A stretch of 8,966 nt of DNA, taken from the NCBI GenBank assembly GCA_003133505.1, contig PKXT01000109.1, positions 2,322 to 11,287 of the forward strand, in the 5' to 3' direction. Below the pieces are notes generated by a model, which was given only the letters and a program-made list of their open reading frames with translations, was not told the DNA's origin and did no database searches. Of the stretch, positions 1-5,529 are shown piece by piece. Each line of letters opens with the position of its first letter. The stretch's first letter is position 1. Source of the stretch: Acidobacteriota bacterium (GTDB taxonomy: Bacteria; Acidobacteriota; Terriglobia; Acidiferrales; UBA7541). Position numbers and translations under genes: made by a program.

Positions 1-526
1 CAAGATAGTGGGCAGCTTCGCTTGCGTTTGCAGCGAATGAAATCAGTTGGCTCCCTGCTTCGCGCCATGAAGACGCATGCCCAGTTTCCACCTCGCGGAC
101 CCGTTCGACAATTGGCCGCCAAAAATCACCAAGCGCGACAACAGGCTTGCCGGAAATTACGCCTTTGTTGAGCATTTCCCACACCACCGCCAGTTCAACG
201 AGGGTTCCTGTGCCGCCCGCGCAAACCGCATAGCCATCGCCCCGCCGGATAAGTTCAAAAAGCCTCTCCTCCCATGTCCTGACTGAAAACGACTCCGAAA
301 CCCAATGGTTGGGCTTCGCACGAAAAAATTCCGCAGTCACGGCCAGGACCTTCCCGCCTGCTTCGGAGGCGCCGCGCGACACCGCCTCCATCACACCGCC
401 ATAGCCGCCCGTGCAGACCTCAAAACCGCTTTCCGCCAGAGCGGCGCCCAATTTTTGAGCTTGTTGATATTGCGCTTCGCCATCCCGAGGGCGGGAACTG
501 CCGAAGACGGAGATTACTTTGGGCAT
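1..526 (-). CDS. LOG-family (lysine-decarboxylase-like, Rossmann) protein, C-terminus off the left edge
   Basis: Reading from the ATG at 526 down to the window edge gives 175 codons with no stop; the C-terminus lies outside. The N-terminus has a nucleotide-binding-like strand and loop (VFGSSRP, residues 7-13), then TGGYGGVMEAVSRGA (39-53), then AGGTGTLVEL (103-112). These correspond to the glycine-rich GGxxGxM segment and the PGGxGTxxE signature of the LOG / TIGR00725 / TIGR00730 group. Plant and some bacterial LOG proteins hydrolyse cytokinin or other nucleoside monophosphates to release the base, and many bacterial members have no assigned substrate. Here the first Pro of the signature is Ala103, while the Gly residues and Glu111 are kept. 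The start lies inside the end of dacB (13-nt overlap, different frame), so translation is probably coupled. Family assignment is firm; the reaction is not. It is cytoplasmic, with no signal peptide. Confidence 0.88.
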   Translation of the reverse strand, partial: MPKVISVFGSSRPRDGEAQYQQAQKLGAALAESGFEVCTGGYGGVMEAVSRGASEAGGKVLAVTAEFFRAKPNHWVSESFSVRTWEERLFELIRRGDGYAVCAGGTGTLVELAVVWEMLNKGVISGKPVVALGDFWRPIVERVREVETGHASSWREAGSQLISFAANASEAAHYL

Positions 527-2112
527 TGCTCGCAGCGCTTCTTTGTCTTGGATGGCACATCCTCGACGATCGCCCGGCAGATTTCGCCCAATACGGCCGC
601 CGCCTCGGATCCCTTCATCGTGTAGGCGCTGGCAAATATCGCAAAAATCACTCGCCTCCCCGAAAGCGTGGTCGCATATCCCGCCATGGCCTTGGCATGT
701 TCCAGGGTTCCAGTCTTGGCCTCAATTCTTCCGGCGGTGGGTGTTCCCTTAAACTGCGCAGCCAGCGTTCCGTCCTGGGCCGCCACCGGCAGGCTCGCCA
801 GGTAATCAGCGAACCACGATTGTGTCATTGCATATTGAAGCAACGCGACTTCCGCCGCGGGAGTAACAAGATTCCCTCTCGATAGTCCGGAACCATCTTC
901 CAATAAGACGTCGTCAACCAACACCCCGGCGGTGGCGAGAAAATTCTGTTCCTCCTTCAGGCCGCCCGCAACTGAGCCCATGCTGGCGCTCGCCAAAGCC
1001 ACAGAGCGAAGGAAAAGCTCGGCGTATAAATTCTCGCTGTTCTTGTTAGTCATGGTAACGATGTCGCTCAATAACGGCGAGAGATGCTCCACCAGCACCT
1101 GCCGCGACGGCGGCGTAGCCGGGGCAAAATCCGTATTCGAGCCAGAAATAGGCGCGTGGACAACTCGCGCCTGTCCAGAAACAATTATTCCATTCTGCTC
1201 CAGCAGGGATTTCAAGAGATTGGCCGCGTACTCCGCCGGAGACGGGTTTGCAATTGTAAAATTCTGAACTTTTCCCTGCACCGGCACTGAGCCGGAAATT
1301 TCAATCATGCCCAAACCAGGCTGCCAGTCGATGCTGACCCTTGCTTCACTATCGCGCGCGCCCGTGGTAACCACGTTTCGCAGATAAAACTCGGCGCCCC
1401 GAGGTTCCACAAAAATTTGTGCGGGGCTATTTGCTTCCGGCCCAGCAACTATTTGGACGAAAAATAAGTTGTCGTTAACGCTCAGTGCAGTGACCGGCGC
1501 GCCAAAACCATATTTTACGTCCTCAATTTCCCATCCCGTCGGATATGGCTTGTTCTCAAAGGCCGAATCATCCGCAACCACATCTCCAGTAATCTGGCGC
1601 ACGCCGCGCGCCGCCAACTCCTTGGCCATTTCGGCCAACACTTTCTCCGGTGGCCCTTCACGGTCAATTTGCGGATCGTAAGGGTAATGCCGGTTGGTCA
1701 AATCCGGCGCGCCCCGGCCTACGAGAACGAGGTCGCCGGCCAGCCGTCCCATCGCATCGGGCGCCACTGAACTTTCCAGGGTCGTCCGAAAACGAAAGTT
1801 CGGTCCAAGCCTTGCCAGCGCCAACGCCGTGGTGAAAAGTTTGGTAGTGGATGCGGGAGGAAAAAACTGATCGGCATTTACATCGCATAGAATTTGGCCG
1901 GTAGCGGCATCGGTGACCCGGACACCCCACCGGGCCTTCGCGGCCCCGGGCGCCCGCAGCACTGTTTGCACTCGCTCCTGAACAGAGCCTTGGAAGCGCC
2001 GGGGAGTTGCGGAGATGTAGGGTGCCATGGCGGTAAAAGTGGCCAGCATCAAAACCAAGCACGCCGTTGCGGCGCGCCGGCCCCCCCGGCAGGCAGACGG
2101 CGCCCTGTTCAT
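514..2112 (-). CDS. dacB: D-alanyl-D-alanine carboxypeptidase/endopeptidase, PBP4 type (peptidase family S13)
   Basis: This is a periplasmic serine peptidase that trims or cleaves D-Ala-containing cross-links in peptidoglycan. Numbered from the upstream ATG at 2148, all three penicillin-binding motifs are present: SxxK as S100-T-T-K103 (catalytic Ser and Lys), SxN as S371-E-N373, and KTG at 478-480. EDGSGLSR (417-424), a typical PBP4 loop, is also present. The long insert between SxxK and SxN is the usual extra-domain region of class C PBPs. A signal peptide is visible: a basic stretch (CRGGRR), a hydrophobic core, and a likely cut after ISA (47). I prefer the ATG at 2112 (532 aa) because a TATAAT box on this strand at 2158-2163 would put the transcript start almost on the upstream ATG at 2148 (544 aa). 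Neither start has a clear Shine-Dalgarno. The lysine-rich C-terminal tail overlaps the next gene by 13 nt. Function is confident; the exact start is not. Confidence 0.93.
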   Translation of the reverse strand: MNRAPSACRGGRRAATACLVLMLATFTAMAPYISATPRRFQGSVQERVQTVLRAPGAAKARWGVRVTDAATGQILCDVNADQFFPPASTTKLFTTALALARLGPNFRFRTTLESSVAPDAMGRLAGDLVLVGRGAPDLTNRHYPYDPQIDREGPPEKVLAEMAKELAARGVRQITGDVVADDSAFENKPYPTGWEIEDVKYGFGAPVTALSVNDNLFFVQIVAGPEANSPAQIFVEPRGAEFYLRNVVTTGARDSEARVSIDWQPGLGMIEISGSVPVQGKVQNFTIANPSPAEYAANLLKSLLEQNGIIVSGQARVVHAPISGSNTDFAPATPPSRQVLVEHLSPLLSDIVTMTNKNSENLYAELFLRSVALASASMGSVAGGLKEEQNFLATAGVLVDDVLLEDGSGLSRGNLVTPAAEVALLQYAMTQSWFADYLASLPVAAQDGTLAAQFKGTPTAGRIEAKTGTLEHAKAMAGYATTLSGRRVIFAIFASAYTMKGSEAAAVLGEICRAIVEDVPSKTKKRCEQCPK

Positions 2113-2136
2113 GGTGCGTTTTGGACACATCGGAGG

Positions 2137-2165
2137 TTGAGGCAACATTGAAAGCAGATTATAGT
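2137..2165 (+). promoter_or_regulatory. Candidate promoter for the SYLF-domain gene
   Basis: TTGAGG (2137-2142), 17 nt, then TATAGT (2160-2165) gives four and five matches to the sigma-70 hexamers with ideal spacing. Transcription would start near 2172 and leave a leader of about 127 nt before the ATG at 2299. The -10 box overlaps the opposite-strand TATAAT at 2158-2163, so both polymerases could not open this DNA at the same time. Confidence 0.45.
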
Positions 2166-2187
2166 CTTGAAGGCCTTGACTGGTTAT
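2158..2187 (-). promoter_or_regulatory. Candidate promoter for dacB and the LOG-family gene
   Basis: A perfect TATAAT on the minus strand lies at 2158-2163. No good -35 is found; with 17-nt spacing the hexamer is TAACCA (2181-2186), three of six matches. Transcription would begin near 2151, giving a leader of about 38 nt before the ATG at 2112. The weak -35 sits inside an inverted repeat (2177-2197), which suggests regulator control. Inferred from sequence only. Confidence 0.45.
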
Positions 2188-2213
2188 GTTCCAGTCACCA
2201 CCATGATGGAACA
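2177..2213. promoter_or_regulatory. Two interlocked inverted repeats, candidate operator
   Basis: Repeat 1 is TGACTGG (2177-2183), 7 nt, CCAGTCA (2191-2197), all seven bases pairing. Repeat 2 is TGTTCCA (2187-2193), 13 nt, TGGAACA (2207-2213), also seven of seven. They share the bases 2191-2193, so as RNA hairpins they would be mutually exclusive, and as DNA the arms of repeat 2 are 20 bp apart centre to centre, about two helical turns. They cover the -35 area of the dacB promoter and the start of the plus-strand transcript. A regulator bound here could affect both directions. No regulator is identified. Confidence 0.4.
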
Positions 2214-2298
2214 GGCATCTAATGATGCACGTTCGAGGCTCGTGGATTCAGACACAGCCATACAGCTACCTGAACCGCGGAATTTTAAAGGAGAAGTC

Positions 2299-3015
2299 AT
2301 GCGCAAGGTTTTTGCAATTTGTTTAACGGCTGTATTCGTCGCGGCATCGGTTGTACCTGCTTTTGCCAGCGATGAAACCAACCGCTTGAAAGAAAGTGGC
2401 GAAGTGTTGAAAGAAGTGCTGAACGTCCCCGAGGACATTCCTCAGGATCTTCTTGACAAGGCGGAATGCGTAATCGTTTTTCCGTCTGTAAAGAAGGCCG
2501 CATTTATCGTCGGCGCCAGCTACGGCCGTGGCGCGATGTCATGTCGTACGGGCCCTAATTGGGGCGGCCATTGGGGCGCACCGGTTATGATGGCTCTCGA
2601 AGGCGGAAGCTTCGGTCTGCAGATTGGCGTCCAGTCGACCGACTTCGTGATCCTGGTGATGAATGGCCGCGGAGCGAACTCGATCTTGAGCAGCAAGGTG
2701 AAGCTGGGAGCGGATGCGTCCATCGCTGCCGGCCCCAAGGGTCGTACCGCCTCAGCTGATACCGACCTCTACATGCGCGCTGAAATGTTGAGCTATTCGC
2801 GCGCGCAGGGCGTCTTCATAGGAGTTTCCCTGGCCGGCTCCACTTTGCGCCCAGATGGCGACGCCAACAAGGCCATTTATGGCGAGTCTGTGGACCCCAA
2901 GGAACTGGTTCACAGTCCCACGATGGCTATCCCGCCGGCGGCCAGATTGATGGTGAAAACGCTCAATCGGCGTTCCCCAACCAACCATTCTGACCCGAAG
3001 GCATTGCAGGACTAA
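2299..3015 (+). CDS. Secreted SYLF/YSC84-domain (DUF500) lipid-binding-family protein
   Basis: This is a 238-residue protein. The reading frame stays open upstream to 2167, but the ATG at 2299 is chosen because AAGGAG lies at 2288-2293 and a textbook signal peptide follows it (basic start, hydrophobic core, likely cut after AFA at 23). The remainder is almost entirely one SYLF domain: a helical start with VLKEVLNVPEDIPQDLL (36-52), then FPSVKKAAFIVGASYGRG (61-78), the Trp-Gly segment near 88-95, EGGSFGLQIGVQSTD (101-115), KLGADASIAAGPKGR (135-149), and GVFIGVSLAGS (171-181) with AIYGE (192-196). Eukaryotic SYLF proteins bind phosphoinositides and actin; bacterial secreted versions are widespread but their job is largely unknown. 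It is expected in the periplasm, possibly at a membrane surface. It stands alone: divergent from dacB and closed by its own terminator. Confidence 0.92.
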   Translation: MRKVFAICLTAVFVAASVVPAFASDETNRLKESGEVLKEVLNVPEDIPQDLLDKAECVIVFPSVKKAAFIVGASYGRGAMSCRTGPNWGGHWGAPVMMALEGGSFGLQIGVQSTDFVILVMNGRGANSILSSKVKLGADASIAAGPKGRTASADTDLYMRAEMLSYSRAQGVFIGVSLAGSTLRPDGDANKAIYGESVDPKELVHSPTMAIPPAARLMVKTLNRRSPTNHSDPKALQD

Positions 3016-3025
3016 CAGCCGGTTC

Positions 3026-3069
3026 GGCGGGTGGCCTCCGGATATTCGGAGCCATCCGCCTTCTTTTTT
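3026..3069 (+). terminator. Intrinsic terminator after the SYLF-domain gene
   Basis: The left arm 3026-3040 and right arm 3047-3060 form a GC-rich stem of 14 pairs with one G-T wobble and one bulged C. The loop is GATATT, followed by TTCTTTTTT (3061-3069). It begins 10 nt after the stop codon and separates this gene from the efflux operon. No matching T run exists for the other strand, so it is one-directional. Confidence 0.93.
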
Positions 3070-3081
3070 GCACGGCCCTTT

Positions 3082-3117
3082 CGGCGGAGCGCCCCTTACG
3101 AGATCCGCAGTCCGCCG
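3082..3117. repeat. Short inverted repeat in the gap before the efflux operon
   Basis: CGGCGGA (3082-3088) and TCCGCCG (3111-3117) pair fully around a 22-nt loop. There is no T run after it and it lies past the terminator, so it is not a second terminator. It may be chance in GC-rich DNA. The remainder of 3070-3171 shows nothing else I can support. Confidence 0.25.
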
Positions 3118-3171
3118 GTTGAATTCTTGGTGTTCCTTCCCATTAATGCCCTGTAACGCGTTCCTCACCAG

Positions 3172-3201
3172 TTGACGGCAAACCGTGATATGACCTAAAG
3201 T
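3172..3201 (+). promoter_or_regulatory. Promoter of the tetR-tolC-emrAB-like operon
   Basis: TTGACG (3172-3177, five of six matches), 18 nt, then TAAAGT (3196-3201, four of six). Transcription would begin near 3208, about 23 nt before the ATG at 3231. The -10 box lies inside the palindrome 3189-3205, the arrangement expected for a self-repressed TetR operon. Confidence 0.6.
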
Positions 3202-3219
3202 CATAAAAGACTTACAGTC
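3189..3219. promoter_or_regulatory. Candidate TetR-family operator cluster
   Basis: Three overlapping inverted repeats share a GACT/AGTC-like core. TATGAC-CTAAA-GTCATA (3189-3205) has 6-bp arms and covers the -10 box. AAGTC-N6-GACTT (3198-3213) bridges to the next. GACT-TAC-AGTC (3209-3219) lies at the expected transcript start. The 17-bp first palindrome is the usual size for a TetR-dimer site, and the second may seat another dimer. The obvious candidate ligand is the TetR protein starting at 3231. The shared core is seen in the sequence; the binding is inferred. Confidence 0.6.
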
Positions 3220-3230
3220 GAGAAAGACCC

Positions 3231-3941
3231 ATGGCCATTCATGCCGCCAACAACACTTCTCAGCGCCGGGCCCGCCGGGCTACGGATATTCGGGAACGTC
3301 TTTATCGTTCCGCTTTGCGGCTGTTTGCGGAACGCGGCTATTTTGAAACCAAGATCGAAGACATTACCGAAGCCGCGGATCTGGGCAAAGGCACATTCTT
3401 CAATTATTTCCCGAGCAAGGAACATGTGCTTTCTACCTTTGGCGATCAACGGCTCGCCTTTTTCGAGCGGGCCCTCGACCAAGTGCGCACCGGCGAAGCC
3501 GGAGTGGAGGCGGCCCTGTCGGACACAATTTCCCGGATTACCACCGTTGACAAGGACGCAGCCGGTCTCTTCCGCAGCATCTTCGCGGCTCATGCCTGCA
3601 GTGAATCCGTCCGTGCCCACTATCGGGAGCGTATTAGCCGGTGCCACCGAATCATTGCAACGATCCTGACCATTGGCCAAACCAAAGGCGAGATCCGTAC
3701 GGACCGCGCTGCCGCCGACATGGCGCGGGTCATGCAACAGACTTTTATCGGTTTAACCATGGCTTGGGCGATAAATCCGGAGGTGCGGCTGATTGTTCTC
3801 AGCCGAGAGGTATGGAACGCGATTTGGGAGAGTGTTTGTGTCAGAAAAACAAAGGATAAGGGGCGTGGACGCAAATGCACCACGAGCGGGTTGGCAGCGG
3901 GCAACGGCAGGGGGCGTAAGCGAAATGTACTACAAAAATAA
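3231..3941 (+). CDS. TetR/AcrR-family transcriptional repressor, first gene of the efflux operon
   Basis: This 236-residue protein has a typical TetR N-terminal DNA-binding domain. Residues about 20-66 form the three-helix region: RLYRSALRLFAERGYFETK, then IEDITEAADLGKGTFFNYFPSKEHVL, where the GKGTFFNYFPSKE stretch is the recognition helix and turn. Residues about 70-203 are the variable helical ligand-binding and dimer domain. It very likely represses its own operon through the palindromes just upstream and lets go when a pump substrate or related compound binds. Family members usually end near the WNAIWESVC point (residue about 203). This one continues for about 33 residues rich in Lys, Arg and Gly, and the end overlaps tolC by 17 nt. 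Only a weak purine-rich ribosome site (GAGAAAG) precedes the ATG. The ligand is unknown. Confidence 0.93.
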   Translation: MAIHAANNTSQRRARRATDIRERLYRSALRLFAERGYFETKIEDITEAADLGKGTFFNYFPSKEHVLSTFGDQRLAFFERALDQVRTGEAGVEAALSDTISRITTVDKDAAGLFRSIFAAHACSESVRAHYRERISRCHRIIATILTIGQTKGEIRTDRAAADMARVMQQTFIGLTMAWAINPEVRLIVLSREVWNAIWESVCVRKTKDKGRGRKCTTSGLAAGNGRGRKRNVLQK

Positions 3942-5526
3942 GCGGTTTCAAGAACCAAAATACAAAGCAGACGGCTTAAGGTCGGCGAATATCCTCAAGG
4001 CCCTATGCCATGTATCAGTGGGCGCGCTACGCATCGGGTCTATCTGCGTCAGCTTGTTTATCAGCGTCTCGGCGGTTTCCGCGCAATATGCTCCATCGGT
4101 CCCCTTCAATGGTTCCGCGACGAGCAATACGCCAATGGCACAAGCGCCACAGCAATCGTCCAGCCCGCCAATAGGAGGGGCTGTCAGCACATCCATGGGC
4201 TCCTCAGGCGCCGGTGCCAGCCAGAGCCCCTTCTTTGAAAGCGTGCCTTCGGGCGCGGTGACACCGGGAGTGCTAAAAATCTCGCTTCTCGAGGCCATTG
4301 ATCGCGGCTTGAAGACCAACCTCGGTCTGCTGCTCAGCAGTGATTCATCGAGCGATGCGCGCGGCCTGCGCTGGCAGGAATTGAGCCGTTTGCTTCCCAA
4401 CGTGTCGGGGCAAGTGAGCGACAACCTTCGCCAGATTGACCTGGCCGCAGAAGGGATCAGTTTCCCCGGCATACCGCTAATTGTTGGGCCTTTCGGCTAT
4501 GTGGATGCCCGCGCCTACTATTCCCAGTCGCTGCTGGATTTTCACGCGATCAACAATGTGCGCGCTGCTGGTCAAAATGTTCGCGCGGCACAGTACACAT
4601 ACAAGGACGCGAGAGAGCTGGTGGTGCTTGCCGTGGGCTTGAATTATCTTCAGGTGATCATGCAATCGGCGCGCATTGAAACAGTAAATGCGCAGATGGA
4701 AACGGCGCAGGCGCTATTCCGCCAAGCCGGCAACCAGTTCAAAGCGGGCACGTCGCCGGCAATTGATCAGCTCCGCGCGCAGGTGGAGTTTCAGACCCGC
4801 CAACAGCAGTTACTCTCGGCGCAAAATGATTTGCAAAAGCAAAAACTGGCGCTGGCCCGGGTCATCGGCCTCCCGTTGGGCCAGCAGTTTGAGATCACGG
4901 ACCAGGTTCCATACCAACCGTTGACGCCGGAAAGTGTGGATGAAGAGCTACGTCGCGCCTATGCCTCCCGCTCTGATTATCTAAGCGCCGAAGCCAAGGT
5001 GCATGCCGCCGAATACGCGCTCAAAGCCGCTCATTCGGAATATGTGCCGTCGGTGGTATTTAACGCCGACTATGGCGATATCGGAACGACGTTCGCCCAT
5101 TCGCACGGCACCGTGGATGTAACAGGCGCACTTCAAATTCCTATTTTTAATGGAGGCCAGACACATGGCGACGTCCTTCGCGCCGAGGCCGCCCTGAACC
5201 AGGACCGCCAGCAACTGGAGAACGTCCGCGCGCAGATTGATCAGGACGTGCGCACCGCGCTTCTCGACGTGCAGTCATACGCTCAACAGGTGCAAGTTGC
5301 TCAAAGCAATATTCAACTGTCAGCTCAAACATTGAAACAGGCCCAGGACCGTTTCAGCGCAGGCGTCACTAACAACATCGAAGTGGTTCAGGCCCAGGAG
5401 TCCGTTGCCGATGCCAACGAATCTTATATCACAAGCCTTTTTAACTATGACTACGCCAAGCTTTCCTTGGCGCGCGCCGTCGGTTTCGCGGAGCAGGGCG
5501 TTAAGCAGTACTTTAAAGGACAGTAA
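3925..5526 (+). CDS. TolC-family outer-membrane efflux channel protein
   Basis: This is the outer-membrane exit duct of the pump. From the ATG at 3925 it has 533 residues. The chosen start follows AGGGGG (3909-3914) at 10 nt. A GTG at 3838 with GGGAG upstream would add 29 residues, and the open frame reaches 3793. The long N-region ends in a hydrophobic stretch and probable signal cut after VSA (53). Residues 54-115 are a Ser/Gly/Pro/Gln/Ala-rich linker. Two OEP repeats follow. The first begins at LKISLLEAIDRGLKTNLGLL (117-136) and ends in long helices (about 250-315) with LARVIGLP. The second runs from about 335, with a strand segment GALQIPIFNGGQ (401-412), to the closing helix and LARAVGF (515-521). 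It overlaps tetR by 17 nt and is followed after 3 nt by the membrane-fusion gene, whose ribosome site AAAGGA lies within its last codons. Confidence 0.93.
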   Translation: MYYKNKRFQEPKYKADGLRSANILKALCHVSVGALRIGSICVSLFISVSAVSAQYAPSVPFNGSATSNTPMAQAPQQSSSPPIGGAVSTSMGSSGAGASQSPFFESVPSGAVTPGVLKISLLEAIDRGLKTNLGLLLSSDSSSDARGLRWQELSRLLPNVSGQVSDNLRQIDLAAEGISFPGIPLIVGPFGYVDARAYYSQSLLDFHAINNVRAAGQNVRAAQYTYKDARELVVLAVGLNYLQVIMQSARIETVNAQMETAQALFRQAGNQFKAGTSPAIDQLRAQVEFQTRQQQLLSAQNDLQKQKLALARVIGLPLGQQFEITDQVPYQPLTPESVDEELRRAYASRSDYLSAEAKVHAAEYALKAAHSEYVPSVVFNADYGDIGTTFAHSHGTVDVTGALQIPIFNGGQTHGDVLRAEAALNQDRQQLENVRAQIDQDVRTALLDVQSYAQQVQVAQSNIQLSAQTLKQAQDRFSAGVTNNIEVVQAQESVADANESYITSLFNYDYAKLSLARAVGFAEQGVKQYFKGQ

Positions 5527-5529
5527 GCC

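Noticed and set aside
2167..2298. Upstream in-frame extension of the SYLF gene (44 extra codons)
   Set aside because: The AAGGAG and signal peptide at 2288-2370 fix the start at 2299; the extension holds the likely leader and inverted repeats and does not look like protein sequence.
3082..3117. Inverted repeat CGGCGGA/TCCGCCG as a second terminator or small RNA
   Set aside because: It has no T run, a 22-nt loop and no promoter of its own beyond the terminator; kept only as a low-confidence repeat.
3175..3186. ACGG-CAAA-CCGT short palindrome in the spacer of the efflux promoter
   Set aside because: Four-base arms are too short to stand out from chance and the core differs from the neighbouring operator cluster.
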